DNA of 60,000 bases, taken from positions 23,333,915-23,393,914 of the forward strand of contig CAIIXF020000001.1 of the NCBI GenBank assembly GCA_903813345.2. The letters run 5' to 3'. This DNA comes from Owenia fusiformis. Lineage: Eukaryota > Annelida > Polychaeta > Sabellida > Oweniidae. Position numbers and translations under genes: made by a program. Each line of letters begins with the position of its first letter. Position 1 is the stretch's first letter. Shown piece by piece: positions 23,526 through 35,700 of this stretch. The notes beneath the pieces were generated by a model, which had not been told where the DNA came from, did not search any database, and worked only from the letters and a program-made list of their open reading frames with translations.

Positions 23526-23721
23526 TAATGCCTTGTTAGCTCATTATAATTCTCACAAGAGAAAATGTGTGATCAAAATTTTCAAAATGGTTTTCATCAA
23601 TTTTTTCAACTGATTTTGATCAGTTTGGATCATGGAAACTTCCATAGATAGTCTCTGCTTCGAAAAAGTTAATTTGATTCATTGGTCCATTGTTTGACTT
23701 TAAACTGGAAGTAACCTGACT

Positions 23722-26700
23722 TTAAGTGTCCCAGTTCCAGTCCAAGTTGAGCTCTTTATCCCAATCTAGGTCCCATCTCCAGAGGTCTGTGATTGGTCGA
23801 TGTCTCCTGCGTCCATTCCTTTGTGATGCCATGTCAAACATCTTGTTCACTTTATGTATGATCCCATTGGTTGAGAGAATGTCGCATTGCGTTACCCTCC
23901 CATGTGAGACATGTATGGAGTCATCGCGATGTCTTGAAAGAGACAGCTGCGTTCCAGCCAGAGTAGTGTGGGTTTTGTGGAAGACATGAGACCAGGGCCA
24001 AGATGGAGAGCCTTTACTTGTGATTCCAGCACAACACAGACTTCCTGGAATGTAAATGACAATGTTGTACATTGTGAGAAAATAGTGATATACAACTAAC
24101 CATTATGCAATGATCTAATGTTTATGTTTCGAACTCTGAAAAAACAATTTAAGGAACTGATGATATTTGTTCATGTATTCATTACCTTTTATGATATGTT
24201 TATTGAGGAGAGCTTTCAGTGAAACAGGATCATCAAGTAGTCTCTCAAATGTCTCTCTGTCCATCTGCTCGAATGCCTATAATATTAAATGGAGATTTTT
24301 AGACAGTTTCATAGGATCTAAATCAGTTCATATTAAAAATATGATGACTTGCCCAGTTGATAAGGTACATATACCTCATTGGTTGGTGCAAAAATTGTGT
24401 ATTCGCTCTCTCCTTGCAGCATTTCTGCAACACCACTTATTTTGGCCATTTTAACAAATGTACCAAAGTCTTTGTCCATTGACAGAATGTCCAACAGATC
24501 TCCCCTTGGAGGCATCAATACCTGGAAAACATTGTGGAAAGCTTTGTCTCAAATTCTAGAAATTATTCATTGTGAATCAAAGAACTGTCTGGAAGAAGAA
24601 TTGATACAATACAATAAATTGCTAACTGCAACAAAACCTGTGCAACTGTAAGTACCTCTACAAAGTATTCCACTTGGGTGAATAGTGAATAGGCTGCAGG
24701 ACTTTGAAAAGCATTCCACTTATGGATGTGTTCCAATTACAGAGGTGTTCCACTTTACAGGTTGACTGTATTTACTGCACAGTTCATTACTTGCTTTCAT
24801 TGGGCCATGCTTCAGCACACTTGGAAATTCGCTGTGCTGTACAAAGAAACTCTCTCTCTCTGTTACAATTCTCTCTCCGTGAACAATTTGTCATTTAGAA
24901 TTTGACATTTTCTTCATTTTAGGCATTTTTTGGAGTTGTGATAAAATTAAATTAGCTTCTTTACCTTTTCCACCACATGGACATCTCCCCCACACGTGCT
25001 ATGTCCTTTCTGGCTGAGAGGCACACACTGGGCAGTGTATGTAAACTTGTTGTCCTAGCAATACAGAAATCAAGACATCAATGATTATGGTTGGGATTTT
25101 AACATTTTCAACAATTTTATGGACATAATCATATTTTGACAGGTTTAAATATCAGTCAAACATTTATGTACTTACCAAGAAGAAATTTGAGTGTTTATAA
25201 GAATTGATATGTATCTTATTGTTGTCTTGGTCTAATGATGTAAGTGAAGAATATTTGGTGAGTTCATCTCTACATGAAATATCTGGTTTGGTGAGGTGAT
25301 ACTTGAGCAGCTCAGCCAATGACTCTGGATCCTCCTTGAGGTCTTCCAATGTGCCCTCTGGAAGCTTCTGCAATTCAGTATTTGGACATTCAACAGTCAT
25401 AACATCATTCCCTTTTGGTTTGAGATATGCATTTGCTTTGTTTTATTGTGTTTTTAAATGCTGCCTATTGCGCTATGTTATAAGAGCCCAAGGACAAATA
25501 CATCAGGGTGAAATGTGGGTGTACTTCACATGAAACATTTTGAGCACAACTAATGGCATATATTTTATGCCCTCCACGATAACAATGAAAGTGATGTGGA
25601 ATTTTGATAATTCCACTGTGATGAGCATCAAAACAGATAAACAAACAAACAAGTAAACAAACAAACCTTGAATGCTTCATTGGTAGGCAAGAAGAGTGTA
25701 AAGTTGGTGAGATCTTGCAGCATCTTAGTCAGACCAGCTTTCTCAACTAACTCTGTGAACTTGCTGGCCTCCAACTCATCAGCCACATCTAGCACATCCA
25801 TGGCTACAACACACAGTGTTTCTAATGTACTATGGTTAACCAGAATATATTATGTGCATTCTTTACTCTCTTCGGGAGCCATGTTAGATTTTGAAACTTA
25901 TATACGTATATCAGAATCAGTCACAGCCTTTGACATAGGTAGTGCTTGCTCACACCATCTTTGCATGATATTGGCTATTGCTTTTGAACTTGACTGTTCA
26001 TGTCATTGCAAAATAGTATTGTAAGTCATCCTTAATGATAGAGATACCATTCACTTGTGGCAATCATTGCATCTTGTTGGCTTTGTCTAACGATATAAGC
26101 TGCATGTAAGCCAACTCGTACATGTTTCACCCATAATGAGGCTGTCATGTTTACATGTAAAATTCAATACTCGAGGGATTCCCCCCCCCCCCTGTACATA
26201 CCTTGTTCTGGTAGATAAACCTCATCGATGACATGTAGAACACCATTGGTTCCCATGACATCTGGTCTCGTGATCTGTGCATCATTGAAGAAGAGTTTGT
26301 TGTCGTCATCCCTCGTAAGGTTGACCCTCTGACCCAAGATATCACGTGACACACTTTTGCTAACTATAACGCTGCTACAGATCACAAAGGGAAGGAGATG
26401 ACTTTTAACGATGTCTGAAAATATTCATTATGACATTTATTTTTTAATATTTATATTAAGGCAGTAATTATAAAGACTGCATGCTGTTGGTTACACTTTA
26501 GAAGTGAATATGCATATGTAACTCACCCAAGAATAGGCATTGGTAATTCACTGTGAATAGACATAGGTAACTCACCTCATGTAGCTCAGCCATGAATAGA
26601 CATTGGTAACACACTGTGAACAGGTATAGTATCTAACTAATGAATAGACAAAAGTTACTCACCTGTGAAAAGGCATTGGTAACTCACTGTGAACAGGCAT

Positions 26701-29700
26701 AGGTGACTCACCTATTAATAGGCATTGGTAACTCATCCATGAATAGGCATAGGTAATTCATACATGGATAGGCATTGGTGTGCATAGAAAAAGGTAACTC
26801 ACCTGTGAATAGACATGGTAACTCACCTGTGAACAGGCAGAGGTAACTCACCCATGGATAGGCACTGGTAACTCACTGTGAATAGAAAAAGGTAACTCAC
26901 CTGTGAACAGGTATAGGTTAGGCCTACTCACCTGTAGCACAAGGAGACCCAGATAGAAGTTTGTCTTGGAACTTTCGGTTGAGCTTCCTGAAGGCAGCAT
27001 CTGTTGGTGCAAATAGCGTGTATTGGCCCGCTCCCCTTAGATCTCTTGATATACCCGTCTTGCTAAGGACTGAAACAATATATACTCATTTAAAACTTCA
27101 TTTAAAATTACATTAATATGATGGATTTACATTATAATATAATACTAATATTATGATTCAATTAACAAAGTGCCGTACTAATTAGTGGACCATGCTGCCA
27201 GAAGGGATCCAGAAAGTGCTTCATTTTTCCAACAAGCAAGAGGTTGATAAAAAAGATGGCGCTGTGCTGGTCAGTCTAGACTGGACTTTAACTTACCAGT
27301 TTTCAGGATAGTGAACTGGGGATTCTTGCTAATTATCTCGAGTAGTGTAAGGGAGACTGGTTCCAAGACTTTGTCTACAACGTGAACCACACCATTCGTG
27401 GCACGCTTGTTGGCGCCTGATATTGGAACGCAGTTTGCCGTGATTAACTGGAAGGAACGGTGGCATTAATTTAAATGTCAAACAATATGAAGTCAATTTG
27501 GGAGGGGAGGTGTGAAGAATCAATGTGTCATTTACCCTACTATCACACCAAACTAGTTCTCACTACGTTCTCGAAAACGGGCTTCAACTGTGTACGAACG
27601 GACTGGACCTACTAAGAACCGTTTGGGATCTATTTACAAACTTCATCGAACGTACTCGAACGGGTAGGTCCTCTAGAACTTAGACAATGCTCAAAATGTT
27701 CTCGTGGTCGTCACGTTCTACAATAAGAACGAATGACAACGTACTAACGACGAGCTGGACGTACTACGAACGGAACCGTCGTACTTCAATCCTACTAGGG
27801 ACGTTTTAACAACGAGTTGAACTGTCTGAGGACGTGTTGAGAACGAGGTAGAACTAATTGCAAACGTGTTTAAACTGATTAAGATCGTATTTAACACTGT
27901 TTATGAACGAGTTAGCAAAAATATAGCTATCACACCAAACAAGTTGCCACTGCGTTCTTCAAAACTGGTTTTAAACTGTATGCGAACGGAATGAACGTAG
28001 CTGCAACTTTCGAAGGTCTATTTACGAACTTTATGAACGTTCTCAGACGGGAATGTGATTTTAGAATTTTGAATCGGATGGCGACCATACCGTTCTGTAA
28101 TCAGGTCATGTTGACCTTCTAGACTAAGGGCGCGTTCTACTACGTTGCACACCGACGTGGTCCGACCTGAACGAACTGCGAACGAGATGGACGTATTGAA
28201 GACTGTTTAAGAACGGAGAAGCTAATTATTTCAGACATATTTCCCGATCACAGCCAGATTGAGCCCGTTTTACGACGTTTTCGTAGGACTGGTAAGAACG
28301 GGTAAGAACTAGTTTGGTGTGATAGGGGGGTTAGAAAGAAGTTTTATTTTGGAGAAAAAATCATGTTGTTGCTCAAAACGGGCCATTAGGCTCTTTTTAA
28401 TTTATCGAAATTTCAACCATAATCATGGGTTCAAAGCCTTGAAATTAAAGCTAGTGTTCAGCTGTCCAGGGGCTTAACCATGATCTTAAAGGCGATGTTC
28501 ATGGATGAAGAGAGGAGGCAGGCAGGAATTGTTAAAGCTAATGTAATAAGATATCCTAGTTGTTTTCACAGTTTCAATTGAAATTTCCTGAATTGATACT
28601 TATTTCAATTCGTGACATTTTTGGTGAGTTCGCATTTGCCTCATTTTTGACGAGGCATCCTCTGGGCACCTTGCCTCACTTTACCTTCTTGGGTCTGTGG
28701 TATATGTTGATGCGCAGAGTAGAAAGTGGATTAGTTGTGTTGAGAATTTGTTCATCTAGTAGATCGCCTGTCTTGTAGACACCAGTCACGATGTGGTTCG
28801 ATATGAGTTGCTCAAGCTTGTTTATCACTTCGTTGTCATCCTTCGTAACCATCACCATGTTTCTATCAGCGTGTATCCCCTGCAATTTATTCCATGATTA
28901 TTCATGATATACAGGCCTCCTAGACTTCCACCAACGCGAACATCAGTTCTGACCTCGCGCAGCGAACTACGTTAACACTTGAACCACGGTTCTCACATCG
29001 CGAACGTGAAATCTTTAGTCGCACACCACCATTTCCTCGCAAGGAACGTAGTTCGCGAGGTCAGAACTAGTGTTCGCGTTGGTGCCGAAGTCTAGGGGGC
29101 CTGATATACATTGCGATATAATCCATGTTTATTTTACACATGGTGGGGAGCATGAAATTTTACCAAGATAATCAATGCAAGAATAAGTAGCACAACTCAT
29201 TTCTAAACTTAATCAACATAATATGATAAACGACTCCATGCAGTGCCCAAATTAATCATTCTTCTTGTTGCTAGCCGATTTTGATTCAATTGCAAATTAT
29301 TGAAAACGACGCAGATAGATTTCCTCCACTTCCTGACTCCGTAAGATCGGTTCATCTATTTTAATTTTTACCACATTAACGATATCGCTATCAGTGTGTA
29401 TAACCTGCACTATACCACAATATCACGATAAAGAGTAAATGATAAACATGTTAGATATCAAAATGTTTTTCTGCGATGTTTGACACAGTTGGATCAATTT
29501 AAATTGCGCCAGGGGCTGGTTGCAAATAGATACTAAGAGTGACAAGCGAATCGATTAGCCCTTCAGTTATGCATTGTCTCATACTTTACATTAGCATCCA
29601 TTAGCGAGGATCTCATCTTTATAAGGATTCAGATTTCCACAAAATCCATATACCTTTGTAAAGCTTGGAAAGTCGAGTAGATGAGTATTCTGAATTAAGT

Positions 29701-32700
29701 GTTGATATCTTATCTAGAACATGTAGAATCCTTCGAGAAATTTTTCTATATAAATGATTTACATGTATTTATAGTGTCCTATAGGTCGTTGTCGGCCTGG
29801 GGTGTTTTTAATTGTATTTTATATGTTTTATAACTCATGACACTTTAATAAAATAAATAAATATATCCTTCAATTGAGCGCTAACATATCGTGGAGTAGA
29901 GTGGTTTACAGTGAAGCTTCGGGTGAATTCTTGGTAAAATGTCAGTTGATAAAAATACAAACAATCCTGGGGCTTGGCATGATTCAAGTTCGTGGTTGTA
30001 GTGTATCAAAACAGGTCAGATATCCATTATATTAGAAAACATGCCAAACTGAACGTTTGAACTGGTCTTCCATTAGAGCAACACAAGTACGTGTGTAGAA
30101 GCCCAACTGTTCTGGGCCCGGTTCTGGGTTACCCAAGTGTTCGGACAGTTGCCGAACTATTCTGACTATTCTATTTCCAAACTGTAGGCCCATTTTTTCC
30201 AAAGTCCATTTTTTCCCAAAATGAGACATACTTCTGAAATTGAGACCCAAACTGAATATATTTTCAGTAATATATGCTATTTCAATATCGGATTGCTTTT
30301 GAGTATTCCGTAATACAAAAGTAGTCTCACAACCGGGGATCTGCGCATTCATCCCTCAACGTGTACCCTGCTTGTTTGTAAAATATAATGGAGGACCTAG
30401 TGTTACTCACGAGGCAGCCATACATATATAGCATGGTTACGTTAACTTTATTCCATCAGTTATCTCCTGAGGAAACATGACATTGAATGGCAAATTGAAA
30501 ATCAATGGATCGAGGGTAGTTAATGAAATACGTAAACCGAGAATTCTTGGGTCAAGTCAGAATAGTTCGGCAAGAGTTGGAATACTTGGATATCCGGGAG
30601 CTCTATACACGCGTTTTATCTGAAGATAAATTACATGATCTTTTTTATTTATCATCGTACTTCTTAGGTTATTAGCATTGTTCTCTGACTACTGCTAATT
30701 GACAAAGTATTAAGCTGTAAGTTTGAATCATCAGTCCCGAATATCTTCTCGGACTTCTCGCCATTGTGATATAACTGACTGCAGTAACCGTTATCTGGCT
30801 GTACCAGCTAGGAAAAGAATTAGAATTAGAATTGCCACTTTGTATTAAGTTGATTGATGGTAGATTTCCTGAAGAACTTTTAACACAGGACAAAAATCCG
30901 ATATTTCCTCATTTAACAATAAAACACGCTTTAATAAGGTTGGTCGGCTGGTCAGCCTTTCTTCATTTATTACGATCCAATTTAAATTGATACAATAAAT
31001 AAAGTGAAGATGAGCATCAATCGGAGCCTATGAATCACTGAAGCATATAAACAAGACAGTTTATTGTAATATTCACCATGCTGAAACATGAGGAGCAATC
31101 TAGTGACTAACTTAATAGGACAGACTCTGACTTTCAACCCATTTGTCTCTGATATTGTAAGGCTCCGGTCAATAATCATTATTAGACTTATTCAAGTGAG
31201 GAAACTCAGGAAAATAAGCCCGGACATTGATGGGGATTATTAGAGGCATTCTATGCTATGAAAGGATCGCATTTTATTTTAGCCTTCCTTTTTGGCACAG
31301 ATGCAAAACAGATGACAATATACTTTGGGAATGGGGCAATATGCACTGGGAACCATGAGCTCGACAAATGACACTACACTAGACACATTGAACTCCGAAT
31401 CTGACACTGCACTGAACACACTGAACTTTGAACTTGACATAGGACATTGTACTGGACACACTGGACTATGAATATGACATAGGACACTACACTGGATACT
31501 GGACACATTGAACTTTGATCTTGACATAGCTCATTGTACTGGACACACTGCACTATGAATATGACACGGGACACTACACTGGACACATTGAACTTTGAAC
31601 TTGACCAAGGACACAACAATAGACACATTGGACTATGAAGTTGAAATAACACACTGCACTGGACACATTGAATTCTGAACTTGACCAGGGACGCGACATT
31701 TGACACATTGAACTTTAGGAAATTGTGTACTCAATATAACAGAAGCCATAATGTGGCAACCCACAAAGGGTAATGAGCGCTAGACACAACACTCTATGGT
31801 CTGGAGTTCATGGACAACATAGGACACACTTGACTAGGTACACGGTATGGACTGGGTTTCTTCGATCCTTGACACCATGGCAATGGAATCGAAACACACT
31901 ATGTAACGGACACTATGCGTTGAGCCTGCAATAGAAGATTCTTTGTAATGAATGTAGAAATAGTCAATTTGAAGCAACTGACAGTCAACACATTAGCACT
32001 GTAATCATTAATAATGCTGATTAGCCACAAAACACTACAAGAATTAACTCTTGACAGATTATGAAATGAGCGGCGGAATGAAACAAAAACCAAAAGCTTA
32101 ATCTTAGCATTCCCATAGCAACAGTTTCAACAGTACAGATTAAGGTATTGAAAGTTCTAAGAATTTGTTACGGACGCCGAACGCCAACCGCCGAACACCA
32201 ACCGCCGCACACCGTCCACAAAAAAACTTGAAGACTATAACAACTGTCACCACTTCTAATTCTGATGGTGATATAATTTATTACAATACTAATATACTGT
32301 TCGCGTCTCTCGTTTCGTCTGACACTTCACAGCATGAAAAATAGTGCTAGTACCTAAATTAAGAACAAAATTGCATCCGCGAAAAATATTACAAATTAAA
32401 CTCTTATACGATTAATGGATTCCCAATCATAAATTTAGTTCGACGGACGATATAGATTTATCTATTAGTTTGATTCCGGTTGGTTTTATGTCAGAATTTA
32501 TATCGGTATATAGGTTAGTAAGAACAAATCTTTGAAGCAAATAGTTAATTTTCTTGGATATCGCTGGGATCAGAGGGAGTTAGACATGTCTGTCAATGTC
32601 AGATTGCATCTCAAACCTTCAGATACTTCAGCCTCTGATATATCCCAAGTTAATAATGTAATAAAAAATCAAGTGTTTGTTTAGCAATACGTGCCTTGAC

Positions 32701-35700
32701 ATCCCAATGTATTTTTGAAGTTTTGGATTTTCTTTCAATTTGGCAAGAGTTAGTTGGCATATAGGAGTAAAAAAGAAGAATATTTGGCTATTTTTTCCAA
32801 CACCCCCTCTCAAGTACAATTAATCTTTTGGGACGTCAGGATATTCAACTAACTTCATTAATGCTTGCAAATATGAATAGGTATAACACAAATATGATAT
32901 TGATGTTATTGTGTTGTTACCAAATTGAAAAATTTTCATCTACAGGGTGACCCTAAAATAGAACCTTCTAATTTTGGACGATCTAGAACAGTTAACGTGA
33001 TGTCTCTAAACCTCAAAGTAGTGAATGTCTGCAACACTGCTCAATTTAGCGCTCTTCATACACCGATTCATCCATACGAGATTAAATTAGTGAGTTGCAT
33101 ATTTGGAGGCCACCCTGTATAAGGTTTCTGTTGTTCTAATAACTTCAGCGAGTTTAGATCCAGTGTAAGATAACAATACAATCAATACCAAAATTTAAAA
33201 TTCACTTTTGTGATGTTATGTCAGAGAATATTGCTATTCATTGGAATGTTTCACAAATGTGAAATCATTTATCTCTCAACAGGAACAAATACAAATGTCA
33301 GAATAACATTTCATAACCACTTAAAACCATATTCTCATTCATGTGATGCAATTGACCAATCAGATTCGAGATTTATTTGGATAGGTACTAATAGATGATG
33401 GGATATCAAGCTCAGTGCATCTTGGCAATCACCAATTGTGAGGAATTTTATTTAATTTTGTTCAAGAATGCTTTCAACAATGTACCCATCAGATGTAATA
33501 TAATGTTAAAACATACAAAGGGTCTTAAGATATCATTTAATAACCGTATAAAGCTGGATTTCCAACGATTGTAGGACTAATAAAACTGAAATGCAATTAT
33601 TTAGGACTCCCAAGACAACCGCAGACTGTAACGTTACATAGCGATAAAATAGTCTCACGAGGGGAATATTTTAGATGAAATATTTTTCTGATCTACTCAA
33701 TGATGCATAGAGAATTACAGATAAGGTTTTTGCCAGTAATATGCGAGAGATAAATGTATGATATATCATAGCTAAACATGACCAACAGCAATTGTTTTCT
33801 ATTAGATTATCTTAATAATGCAGCTTGCAATTGCATCCACCAATTTATGATTTATCAAGTTGAAAAGTATGTTAGTGTTTCGCGTACTCTAATTTAGGGC
33901 ATTTTGTGTTTTAGTTCAGTGTATACGGTATATCGTATTTTGTACGTCGTTTTATGAAACGTGCGTTGTTTTATGTAACGTACGTCGTGTTATGTAATGT
34001 TCGTTACATGTGCCCTATTATGTTATATACGTTACGTATTATGTAACACGTATCATGTTTTGTAATGTATGTTGTTTTATGAAATGTGTGTCGAGTTTTT
34101 TCTGTCATGAGCTTAGTGTTGTACGTTTTAGATTAATGTGCTGTGCTTAATGCAGTTTGTTGTGCTTTAGCGAAATATGTTGTGCTTTAGCGAAATATGT
34201 TGTGCTATATGATGCAGTATGTTGAGCTCTGATATCAGGAATTATGTTATTTCATAAGTGATTTACTATGTTATGGTAAGCTGTAATGTTCTGTGAGAAA
34301 GTAAATCGGGTATTTACAAAACATTGAATATTATCATATCTGGCAGGAATTTAGGAAGAAATCTGGCTTGTAACTTTACCCACTGTTTATTTATGTTTGT
34401 GCTTGTTCAATGAAAGATGTGTTCACTTACATCAGATACTTTATATGTCTCTGCTTACATCATTCGCGATCTTCTTAGTCTTGCATACAAGCACCATAAG
34501 CAATTTGTCTATGTAGTTTCTGTTTCTGACTTAAATACAGGGCTACCCTTATATTCTAATTTCAAGTTCAAATACATGAATATGAAATCATATAGACTGA
34601 TTTCTTCGTTGATGTAATTTTGGTTGACGAATCAATCCAAATACGCAACAATTGATCTTTGGCCAATTAATCTTTTTTACCACAGAACTGTGAGACATTA
34701 GTTGCAAGCTCCAAATATATTATAAAAATATTAGTGTCCAAGACTTTATGTTCTAACATGGGCTTCTAGTTGAAAGCCCATGGTTCTATATCTTGCATGC
34801 CTTTGGCGCAACTGTTAATAAAATTCTTTCCACTTACAGTTTTTGGCTTGTAGGATTTGAACGATTCATCTTTTGGCGCGAAAATTGTGAATTTTCCCCT
34901 GGTCAGCAGTTTATTCAGATCGAGGCTCCTTAAAGCACTTGCTGTTTCTATGGCACCAGCGTCGTGCAGAACTGCCATGATATCTTTGGTTGCCCTTCCT
35001 TGAAAAACAAAGAATACAAGAATCGTAAGGCATGCATTGGTGTTAGAAAGTGACCATTAAGGCAAGGCATGTATCGTCAATAAATTGATCCGTTTAGGTA
35101 AAATCTGTACTTACTTGTAGAGCATCGTCCTGTGACGTCATCTCTTTCAAAGCCGTCGCAGCACTCGAACACCTTGGTGTGCGTCGTGATGTCATCCCCT
35201 ACTTGGGTTCTAAGCAACAGATATTGAATAATCAAAGATATGGAAATCTAGTTCCAAAAATTAGAAAAATCATGTACGAGATCCCTGGTTGTAACAAAAC
35301 TACCTCGTGGGTCGAGGTTGGCTAACAATGGTTTGAAGAAAATTACTTTGGATTAATTTGTAAAATTGATAGTAACTATTTTGAACAACTGCTGTCTTTA
35401 GATATTGTGTTTGTGCATTTGATAATGAAAAAGAATGGAAAAAATATTTTGCTTTGATTCTGAGAAAATCCAATTGACTGATTGGCCATATCACTGAAAA
35501 CAGCTTAAGTGTGAAACAAATTATGTTAAAAATTCAAAAAAGCATTAAAATGATTTTTTCAAATAGACATGTAGTATGTATCTATATACATTTATACACA
35601 CGTTACCCAAAGAATTGAAGTAAACTCCACAGAACATAAGGTGGAATTTCAAATTGAAATTAGGGCCCGTCTCATACGTGACGATTTTCACAGTTTCAGT

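Noticed and set aside
30032-30352. 106-codon minus-strand frame in the FAS1 intron
   Set aside because: It overlaps an inverted-repeat segment and has no recognisable domain.
31279-31706. Two long minus-strand frames rich in Cys, Ser and Val
   Set aside because: They are produced by the minisatellite at 31361-31735; the repeated peptide simply mirrors the DNA unit.
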